From Tianweitania populi (GTDB lineage: Bacteria > Pseudomonadota > Alphaproteobacteria > Rhizobiales > Rhizobiaceae), in NCBI RefSeq assembly GCF_014652875.1, contig NZ_BMZQ01000002.1, forward strand, positions 1,101,501 to 1,165,500: a stretch of DNA of 64,000 nt, given 5' to 3'. Below, piece by piece: positions 44,515-51,619 of the stretch. The position numbers and the translations under genes were made by a program. Within the stretch, counting starts at the first letter, position 1. Each line of letters opens with the position of its first letter. The notes under the pieces were generated by a model that had not been told where the DNA came from, ran no database searches, and was given only the letters and a program-made list of their open reading frames with translations.

Positions 44515-45912
44515 ATGAAGCTGTCCGACGTGTCCGATCCGCAAAGCCTGCGCAACATCACGCGTGCCGATCAATCCGTGCCGCGGACAAAGCGCAAAGC
44601 CGGTGACACCTCGATCGACGGGCGCGGCCGCGACCTCAAAGCACCGGCGATCCTGAGCTATGGCTTCCGACCCTTCTTCTTTCTTGGCGCGGTTTACGCC
44701 ATGCTCGTCGTACCGTTCTGGGTGTGGGCGCATCAAACCGGCACCCAACTTCCCGGACCGTTTTCGGGCCATGACTGGCACGCCCATGAAATGATCTTCG
44801 GCTTTTTGTCCGCAGTGATCGCCGGCTTCATCCTCACGGCCGTGCCGAACTGGACCGGACGTTTGCCGCTGAGCGGGACGCGACTGGCGGTGCTGGTAGC
44901 GCTTTGGGTGATTGGCCGGCTATCCTCGGCCTTTGTTGCCAATCCTTGGGCCGCGCTCGTGCTCGATATGGCCTTTCCGGTGGTGCTCGCAGTGGCGATC
45001 TGGCGTGAAGTGATTGCGGGCAAGAACATCCGCAACATGCCGATCGCCGCGCTTCTCACCTTCTTTGCGCTGGCCAACTGCCTGCATCATCACGAAGCCT
45101 GGGTGAATGCCGCACCGGTGGCGCAACACGAGATGGCTGCGACGGTCGGCCATCAACATGATGCAGCCCCTGCTGGGGGGCACCAGCATGATGCTATGGC
45201 GCAGACCAGCCAGACGGACGCGACGGGCTTTCTCAGTCAGGGCATTGCCGAGCGCCTGGCTCTCGGCGTGACTGCCATTCTGCTGGCGCTGATCGGCGGG
45301 CGGATCATCCCGAGCTTTACCCGCAACTGGCTGGTAAAACAGGGTTCGACCAGCCTTCCGGCACCGTTCGGCACGCTGGACAAGGTTGCCCTCGCTGCAA
45401 CCGTGCTGTCGATGCTCGGCTGGATCGCCGCGCCGGAATCGGCCGTCACCGGCGGATTGCTGATCCTTGGCGGCCTGCTTCTGGCCATGCGCCTTTTGCG
45501 TTGGGGAGGATGGGCGACATGGAAAGAGCCGATCGTGCTCGTTCTGCATGTCGGTTATCTCTGGCTTGCCGCGGGTGTCGGCATGCTCGGGGCTGCCATT
45601 TTCTGGCCGGAGGTCATCGCGCCCGATGCCGCGCTGCATACGCTGACGGCCGGTGCGGTGGGAACGATGACGCTGGCGGTCATGACCCGCGCGAGCCTCG
45701 GCCACACCGGACGCGTCATCGCCAGCGAAGCCGTGATCACGCTGATCTATGCGGCGATCTGCGTGGGCGCCTTGCTGCGCGTGGGGGCTCCGCTGATCCC
45801 GGATTTTTATTCGGAACTGATCATGGCAGGCGGCCTGGTCTGGAGCCTCGGCTTCGCACTGTTCGTGCTGCGCTACGCGCCGATCCTCTGGCAGCCTCGT
45901 TTGGGCAAATAG
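44515..45912 (+). CDS. nnrS: NnrS family heme/copper membrane protein
   Basis: The 465-residue polytopic protein has about twelve hydrophobic segments. LSYGFRPFFFLGAVYA and GHDWHAHEMIFGF are the signature first motifs; later come HTLTAGAVGTMTLAVMTRASLGHTGR and other conserved His. NnrS contributes to resistance to nitrosative stress by limiting dinitrosyl iron complexes. Residues 191-228 form a His/Met-rich loop with HHHEAW and two GHQHDA repeats, not typical in length for the family as far as I know. The FNR-type box at 44396 and nnrR upstream support NO-dependent control. Confidence 0.92.
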   Translation: MKLSDVSDPQSLRNITRADQSVPRTKRKAGDTSIDGRGRDLKAPAILSYGFRPFFFLGAVYAMLVVPFWVWAHQTGTQLPGPFSGHDWHAHEMIFGFLSAVIAGFILTAVPNWTGRLPLSGTRLAVLVALWVIGRLSSAFVANPWAALVLDMAFPVVLAVAIWREVIAGKNIRNMPIAALLTFFALANCLHHHEAWVNAAPVAQHEMAATVGHQHDAAPAGGHQHDAMAQTSQTDATGFLSQGIAERLALGVTAILLALIGGRIIPSFTRNWLVKQGSTSLPAPFGTLDKVALAATVLSMLGWIAAPESAVTGGLLILGGLLLAMRLLRWGGWATWKEPIVLVLHVGYLWLAAGVGMLGAAIFWPEVIAPDAALHTLTAGAVGTMTLAVMTRASLGHTGRVIASEAVITLIYAAICVGALLRVGAPLIPDFYSELIMAGGLVWSLGFALFVLRYAPILWQPRLGK

Positions 45913-46085
45913 CGCTCCGCGTTCTCCAAGCAGAGCCATTCTTTTGCAGGCCCGCATCCTCGGCTGAGCGAAAGATTGGCTTTGCAGTCTTTGTTCCTCG
46001 ATTTTGCCTGATCTGGCTGGTAGCGGCCTGCGCAAGTGCGTTGCTATGACGTGGCGCGCATCAATGCTGGATCTGGAACAGTCGC

Positions 46086-48494
46086 TTGTTTTTCTCGAAG
46101 CTGCGCCCCGCGCTCCTTTCTTTCCTTCTCCTGTTCTCCGTTGCCGGCCATGCGCTCGCGCAGGGTGACTCTGCTGCCGCGCTGATCGAGCAGCTGACCC
46201 AGGCGGAAGGAGAGCTGCAGGCGGTTGACCGTGCGCTCGACCGCCGCGTCAACAATGACGAGCAGGGTGCCTTACGCGCACGCGCCGTGGCTGCGCAGCA
46301 GGTGGCAACCGGCCTTGCGCAACAGCTCGAAGAACAGCTTGCCCGGATCGATGCGCGTTTGACCGGCATTGGTGCGGTTCCGGAAGGAACCACGGAAGCG
46401 CCCGACATCAGCGCGGAGCGCGCCAATCTCGAACAACAGCGCGCCAGCATCGATGCCGCCATCAAGCGCGGCCGTTTGGCTGGCGTTGAAGCGCAGCAGC
46501 TGGTCGAGGAAATCGACCGCAGCAAGGTCGAACAGTTCAACGAACGGATTTCGGCGCGCGTCGCATCGCCCTTGACGCCGAGTTTCTGGAGCGATGTCGC
46601 GGAAGCGTTTCCACGCGACACCCGCCGCATCAGCTCGTTCTTCTCGCAGGGAATGGAGCAGATCCGATCGGGCTGGCAGGGCGTATTCCCCTGGCAGGCT
46701 CTGCTTGGCGCCGTTGTCGCCTTCGTGGTGTTATACCCACTCCGCAGATTTCTCCGGCATTTCGGTCAGCGCTTTCTGATTGAAGGCGCGCCGGGGCGGC
46801 GTGTCCGCCGTTCGGCCAATGCCTTGTGGCGCATCATCGTCGGCACGCTGGCACCTCTCCTTGCCGCTCTCATTCTCGTGCAGGGTCTACGCTGGGCGGG
46901 CCTCATGCCGGAGCGCTGGAGCAGTGTTGCGGACGCCTTTGTGAGGGCTTCGGGCTTCTGCGGATTCGTGGTGGCGCTGGGCAGCGCCATATTGATGCGC
47001 GATCAGCCCTCCTGGCGCGTCGCGCCTTTGCAGGATGATACGGCCTCGCGGCTGACACCCTTGTCCTGGCTGTTGGCCGGGACTTCGATGTTCAACGTTC
47101 TGGTGACGGCCTTCAACACGGCAGTGGGTGCCAGCCAGCCGGCAACCATCGTCTCGCAGGCGCTCGAAGCCGTGCTTCAACTGCTGCTGATCATCACGGC
47201 CCTGTTCATTCTGGGACGACTTAGGGCATCGAGAGCTGACAGCGAAACCGCGTCCAGCGTCGCGATGGGGGCGGGGCAGAGCGTCTTGTCTCTGCTTGTC
47301 TGGGTTCTCGCAGCTGTTTCCACGATCGCCCTTCTGCTGGGCTATATCAGCTTCAGCCTGTTTATCGGCCAGTTCATCGCCTGGACCGCCGTGTTGGGCG
47401 CAACGCTCTATCTGCTGATGGCCGTGGTGGACGATGTCGCGACCAGCGTCTTCACCCGCAAAAGCCCGCTGGGCACGGCCATGTCGCGCGGGCTGGGTCT
47501 ACGCGGCAGCATGATCGACCAGTTCGGTCTGCTTCTGTCCGGCGCGTTGCGGCTGATCCTCGTGGCAGTTGCCTTCGCGCTGTTGATGACGCCGTTCGGC
47601 GGCGGCGGCGGCTTCGACACGCTGTTCAGCCAGGCGGGTGCCTTCGCGCAAGGCATTCAGATCGGCGGCATCTCAATTTCGCCCGGCGCCATCCTGCGCG
47701 GCGCGATCGTGCTGGTCATCGGCCTGACGCTTGTGCGCTTGTTCATGGGCTGGCTGGAAAACCGCTATTTGCCGGCAACCGATCTCGACGGCAGCGGCCG
47801 CAATTCCGTCAGCCTCGTTGCGCGCTATGTCGGTATCGCACTGGCGGTGATCTGGGCGCTGGCCTCCTTGAATATCGGCGTCGAGCGTATCGCTTTGCTC
47901 TTGTCCGCCTTGTCCGTCGGTATCGGTTTCGGCCTTCAGGCGATCACGCAGAACTTCGTGTCCGGCCTCATCCTGCTCGCTGAGCGTCCGATCAAGATCG
48001 GCGATCTGATCCGCGTCGGCACGGATGAAGGTGACGTGAAGCGCATCAGCGTACGCTCGACGGAAATCGTGCTGGCCGATCATTCCACGCTGATCGTGCC
48101 GAACTCCGAGCTGATTACCAAAACGGTGCTGAACAAGACGCTGGCCGGCCCGCTCGGACGCATCCAGATCCAGTTCTCGGTGTCGATCGAAACCGATCCG
48201 GTCGCCGTGCGCACCATCGTGCTGGAAGCGTTCAAGGCTGAAACGGCGGTGCTGGAAGATCCGGCGCCCTCGGTTTTCGTGGATGCGATCACCGATTCCC
48301 GTATCATGTTCAATTGCTTCGCGCATGTGGCGTCGCCCCGCGTCGCCTATGGGCCGCGCAGCAATATCCTCATGAACCTGCTCAGCCGCTTCCGCGAGAC
48401 GGGCATCGACATCGGCACGGTGCCGCAAAGGCTGGAAGTGGTGCCGGCCGAACGCGATCTGCTGGGAGGCAACAAAGAGCCGGAAGGCGCTTAA
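46086..48494 (+). CDS. Large mechanosensitive channel of MscS family with DUF3772 N-terminus
   Basis: The 802-residue protein starts with a signal peptide (FFSKLRPALLSFLLLFSVAG, cleavage near ALAQG), then a periplasmic coiled-coil region at about 30-160 (DUF3772). Several transmembrane segments follow, and the MscS core near residue 600 includes LLSALSVGIGFGLQAITQNF (pore helix) and LLAERPIKIGDLIRVG. It protects against osmotic downshock. The frame begins at TTG 46086; no ATG is available upstream, so the start is provisional. It is convergent with mrpG. Confidence 0.9.
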   Translation: MFFSKLRPALLSFLLLFSVAGHALAQGDSAAALIEQLTQAEGELQAVDRALDRRVNNDEQGALRARAVAAQQVATGLAQQLEEQLARIDARLTGIGAVPEGTTEAPDISAERANLEQQRASIDAAIKRGRLAGVEAQQLVEEIDRSKVEQFNERISARVASPLTPSFWSDVAEAFPRDTRRISSFFSQGMEQIRSGWQGVFPWQALLGAVVAFVVLYPLRRFLRHFGQRFLIEGAPGRRVRRSANALWRIIVGTLAPLLAALILVQGLRWAGLMPERWSSVADAFVRASGFCGFVVALGSAILMRDQPSWRVAPLQDDTASRLTPLSWLLAGTSMFNVLVTAFNTAVGASQPATIVSQALEAVLQLLLIITALFILGRLRASRADSETASSVAMGAGQSVLSLLVWVLAAVSTIALLLGYISFSLFIGQFIAWTAVLGATLYLLMAVVDDVATSVFTRKSPLGTAMSRGLGLRGSMIDQFGLLLSGALRLILVAVAFALLMTPFGGGGGFDTLFSQAGAFAQGIQIGGISISPGAILRGAIVLVIGLTLVRLFMGWLENRYLPATDLDGSGRNSVSLVARYVGIALAVIWALASLNIGVERIALLLSALSVGIGFGLQAITQNFVSGLILLAERPIKIGDLIRVGTDEGDVKRISVRSTEIVLADHSTLIVPNSELITKTVLNKTLAGPLGRIQIQFSVSIETDPVAVRTIVLEAFKAETAVLEDPAPSVFVDAITDSRIMFNCFAHVASPRVAYGPRSNILMNLLSRFRETGIDIGTVPQRLEVVPAERDLLGGNKEPEGA

Positions 48495-48500
48495 ACCCGT

Positions 48501-48884
48501 TTATTCGGTCTGTTGCGACAGACCGTCTTCCGGCTCGGGGCCGATCGGCGGCACGCTTTCATTGCCTTCCGTGCGGTCGCGGTAAAGGGCGGCGCGGGCC
48601 AAGAGCATCAGCGATACCGGCGTTGTCACCGTGATGAACAGCGCGATCAGAATTTCATGCACGACCGGGCGCGACTGCGTCACCGAAAAGAAGATCATGG
48701 ACGCCACGAGAATGCCGCCGGCGCCCCAACTCGTGCCGAGCGTGGGCAGATGGATGCGTTCATAGAAGCTCTTGAAGCGCAGCAGTCCGAACGCTCCCAG
48801 GAATGTGAGGCCTGATCCGATCAGCAGAAACAGGGCGACAAGGATGGCGGCCCAAAGCGGGAAGTCGGCGGGTGCGGGGCTCAT
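48501..48884 (-). CDS. mrpG: Monovalent cation/H+ antiporter subunit G
   Basis: This 127-residue membrane protein has three hydrophobic helices; GSGLTFLGAFGLLRFKSFYERIHLPTLG is the MrpG/PhaG/MnhG signature (quoted only in part here: LLRFKSFYERIH). The ATG overlaps the mrpF stop by 4 bp. It is the last gene of the mrp operon. The C-terminal 25 residues are hydrophilic. The longer frame upstream is a shadow of mrpF. Confidence 0.93.
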   Translation of the reverse strand: MSPAPADFPLWAAILVALFLLIGSGLTFLGAFGLLRFKSFYERIHLPTLGTSWGAGGILVASMIFFSVTQSRPVVHEILIALFITVTTPVSLMLLARAALYRDRTEGNESVPPIGPEPEDGLSQQTE

Positions 48885-49162
48885 TCGATCACCTCGCCGC
48901 GCATCAGGAATTTGGCAAGCGCCACGGTGGATACGAAGCCGAGCAGCGCGATGATCAGGGCTGCCTCGAAATACATGGTGGTGCCGCTGCGGATGCCGAA
49001 GGTGAGCAGCAACAGCATGGAGGCGATATACATGGCATCGAAGGCCAGAACGCGGTCCTGCGCGCGTGGGCCGCGCATCACGCGGATCGCCGCGCAGGCC
49101 ATAGCGGCCAGAAGCAGAACCTGGGCGATGGTGATGGACCAGGAAAGGATGAGCCCGCTCAT
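48881..49162 (-). CDS. mrpF: Monovalent cation/H+ antiporter subunit F
   Basis: A 93-residue protein with three transmembrane helices and the family core RGPRAQDRVLAFDAMYI, which includes the conserved Asp. It overlaps mrpE upstream and mrpG downstream by 4 bp each, indicating tight translational coupling. It forms part of the seven-subunit Mrp antiporter that exchanges Na+ or K+ for protons. Confidence 0.94.
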   Translation of the reverse strand: MSGLILSWSITIAQVLLLAAMACAAIRVMRGPRAQDRVLAFDAMYIASMLLLLTFGIRSGTTMYFEAALIIALLGFVSTVALAKFLMRGEVIE

Positions 49163-49647
49163 TCGAAAGCCTCCGCAAGCAGCCGCTCATAGCGGTTCTT
49201 GATCAGATCCACCCAATCCTGTTCCTCGCGCAGATCGAGCACATGGATCATCAGCTCGCCACTGGCGGAATGATATTCGACCCAGGCCGTGCCCGGCGTG
49301 CTGGTGACGATCACGGCCAGAACGGTCAGCGCGGTACGGTCCTGCAGGTCGATCGGGATGGTCACGAAACCGGATGTGCGTTCCCGATGCCCCCGATTGA
49401 GCACGAGCTGCGCCACCGCGATATTGGAGCGCACGATGTCGCCGGCCACGATGCGGAACAGGCGCAGCAAGGGCGCCCATGAGCGGATGCGCGGCTTGGC
49501 CGGCTGCAACGCGGTCATCGCCTTGGCTGCCAACAATGCGAGAAACATGCCGAGCAGAAGGTGCCCGGCGGACAAACCGTTCAACAACAGCCACATCACC
49601 AGAAGGCCGAGGCTGAGCAGCGGGTAGGGCAGAACCGCACGCATCAT
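49159..49647 (-). CDS. mrpE: Monovalent cation/H+ antiporter subunit E
   Basis: The 162-residue protein has two N-terminal membrane helices (LPYPLLSLGLLVMWLLLNG and GMFLALLAAKAM) followed by a cytoplasmic domain with SNIAVAQLVLNRG, VTSTPGTAWVEY and HVLDLREEQDW, all typical of MrpE. It starts at a double ATG (49647/49644) overlapping the mrpD stop. The longer frame upstream is inside mrpD and not coding. Confidence 0.93.
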   Translation of the reverse strand: MMRAVLPYPLLSLGLLVMWLLLNGLSAGHLLLGMFLALLAAKAMTALQPAKPRIRSWAPLLRLFRIVAGDIVRSNIAVAQLVLNRGHRERTSGFVTIPIDLQDRTALTVLAVIVTSTPGTAWVEYHSASGELMIHVLDLREEQDWVDLIKNRYERLLAEAFE

Positions 49648-51278
49648 GGCTGGCTTCCTTCGGCAGCCGGCGGCGGGATGGGTGCGGCCGAAAGAACTTC
49701 CTCGATGTAAACACGCGGCGCATGCATGGCGCGCGCCGTCGCATCCATGTAGCGAAGCACCGGTCCACCGCCGACCGTCATCGCCGCGCAAAGCAGCAGA
49801 AGTCCGGCAACGGGGGTAATTTCAACCAGCCTGATACGCGGCACCGTGCCTTCGATCGGCGCCCAGAAGGTGCGGATACCGGCGCGCACCATGGCGATCA
49901 TCGCGGCGAGGCCCGAGCCGATCAGGGCGGCGGTAAAGATCCAGCCGAACAGCGACACGTCGAGCACCGGCTTGTCCGAGCCGATAATCGCGTCGAGCAT
50001 CGCGAATTTGCCGATGAAGCCCGATAGCGGCGGCAGTCCGGCAAGCAGGATGGCGCAGGCCACGAAGCACAGGCCGAGGATCGAGATCGTGCCGGGGATG
50101 ACGAGGCCGGCATCTTCCACGACATCCTCGACTTCCGGATCGTCGCCATAGGCCTCCATCGTCACGGCAAGAACGTCGGCGGCGGGGTCCTGTGCGCGGT
50201 CGAGGAGTTCGACGAGAAGGAAGAAGGCACTCAGCGCCATGGTGGAGCTCACCATGTAATAGAGCGCGCCGGACGTGACTTCGACGCTCGCCAGGCCGAT
50301 CGCCGACAGGAGCGTTCCCGACGACACCAGCACGTAAAAGCCGGCCAGCCGCGCCATGCCCTGCGAGGCGAGAACGCCGGCGGAAGCAAAGGCCACCGTC
50401 GCTATGCCGGCCACGAACAGCCAGAGCTCACCGAAGCCGGCCGAGGCACCCGCATCGACGCCGAACAGAAGCAGCGACAGGCGGAACAGGATGTAAATGC
50501 CGACCTTGGACAGGATCGCGAAGATGCCGGCCACGGGGGCGGCGGCCGCCGTGTAGGCCGTCGGCAGCCAGAAGCCGAGCGGATAAATCCCGGCCTTGAC
50601 GAGGAAGGCGACGCCGAGCACGGCAGCACCGGCCAGCAGCAGAGGCTGATCACCGGCTGCAACGGCTGGAATACGCACAGCGAGGTCAGCCATGTTCAGC
50701 GTGCCGGTGACGCCATAGATCAGGCTGACGCCGATCAGAAAAAGCAGCGATGCCGCCAGGTTGATGGCGATGTAATGCAGGCCTGCGCGCACGCGCTGGA
50801 TGCCAGATCCGTGCAGAACGAGGCCGTAGGACGCTGCCAGCAGCACTTCGAAGAACACGAAGAGATTGAACAGGTCGCCGGTCAGAAAGGCGCCGTTCAG
50901 ACCCATCAGCAGCAGCTGGAACAGCGTGTGGTAGTGCGGGCCGATGCGGTCCCAGCGAGCCAGCGAAAAGGTGAGCGAGGCCAGCGCCAGCGTTCCCGTC
51001 AGCACCAGCATCAGCGCAGACAGACGATCCAGCACCAGCACGATGCCGAAGGGTGCCGACCAGTTGCCGAGCAGGTACACGCCGGTGCGCGCCGCATCCG
51101 GTTCACCGCTGTCAGCGAAGCTCAGGAGAACAAACGCGACGACGAGCAGGCTGACGGTGGCGATGACGCTCAGCGTCGCCTTCAGCGCATGCCGCCTCTC
51201 ATCGAACAGAAGCAGCAGCGCGCCGGTCATCATCGGCAGCAGGATCGGAACGATCAGGAGGTGGCTTTTCCACTCCAT
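49644..51278 (-). CDS. mrpD: Monovalent cation/H+ antiporter subunit D
   Basis: This 544-residue subunit, homologous to the NuoM/NuoN antiporter-like subunits of complex I, has about fourteen hydrophobic segments. FNLFVFFEVLLAASYGLVLH contains the TM5 Glu, and VAFLVKAGIYPLGFWLPTAY the TM7 Lys; both are needed for proton translocation in the family. The start ATG at 51278 overlaps the mrpC stop by one base. The frame extends further upstream only as a shadow of mrpC. Confidence 0.95.
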   Translation of the reverse strand: MEWKSHLLIVPILLPMMTGALLLLFDERRHALKATLSVIATVSLLVVAFVLLSFADSGEPDAARTGVYLLGNWSAPFGIVLVLDRLSALMLVLTGTLALASLTFSLARWDRIGPHYHTLFQLLLMGLNGAFLTGDLFNLFVFFEVLLAASYGLVLHGSGIQRVRAGLHYIAINLAASLLFLIGVSLIYGVTGTLNMADLAVRIPAVAAGDQPLLLAGAAVLGVAFLVKAGIYPLGFWLPTAYTAAAAPVAGIFAILSKVGIYILFRLSLLLFGVDAGASAGFGELWLFVAGIATVAFASAGVLASQGMARLAGFYVLVSSGTLLSAIGLASVEVTSGALYYMVSSTMALSAFFLLVELLDRAQDPAADVLAVTMEAYGDDPEVEDVVEDAGLVIPGTISILGLCFVACAILLAGLPPLSGFIGKFAMLDAIIGSDKPVLDVSLFGWIFTAALIGSGLAAMIAMVRAGIRTFWAPIEGTVPRIRLVEITPVAGLLLLCAAMTVGGGPVLRYMDATARAMHAPRVYIEEVLSAAPIPPPAAEGSQP

Positions 51279-51619
51279 CAGTTCGGCTCCCTGCCATCGA
51301 CATGGTCGCTGCCGGTCAAGCCGCGCGACACCAGAAGCACAACCAGGAACAGCGCCGTGGTGGCGAAGCCGATCACGATGGCGGTCAGGACCAGGGCCTG
51401 CGGCAGCGGATCGGCGTAATCGGCCGGGTTGATCGCACCGCTGGATACCACTGGCGGGACATTGCTGCGCAGGCGGCTCATGGAAAAGATGAACAGGTTG
51501 ACGCCGTAGGAGATCAGCGAAAGCCCGACGATGACCTGATAGGTACGCGGGCGCTGCAGGAGCCAGATGCCGGATCCCACGAGAAAGCCGATGCCGAGCG
51601 CGAGCGTCAGTTCGATCAT
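51278..51619 (-). CDS. mrpC: Monovalent cation/H+ antiporter subunit C
   Basis: The 113-residue, three-helix protein is homologous to NuoK: LTLALGIGFLVGSGIWLLQR, SLISYGVNLFIFSMSR and DPLPQALVLTAIVIGFATTA, the last being the NuoK-like conserved stretch. It overlaps mrpA upstream by 4 bp and mrpD downstream by one base. Confidence 0.95.
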   Translation of the reverse strand: MIELTLALGIGFLVGSGIWLLQRPRTYQVIVGLSLISYGVNLFIFSMSRLRSNVPPVVSSGAINPADYADPLPQALVLTAIVIGFATTALFLVVLLVSRGLTGSDHVDGREPN

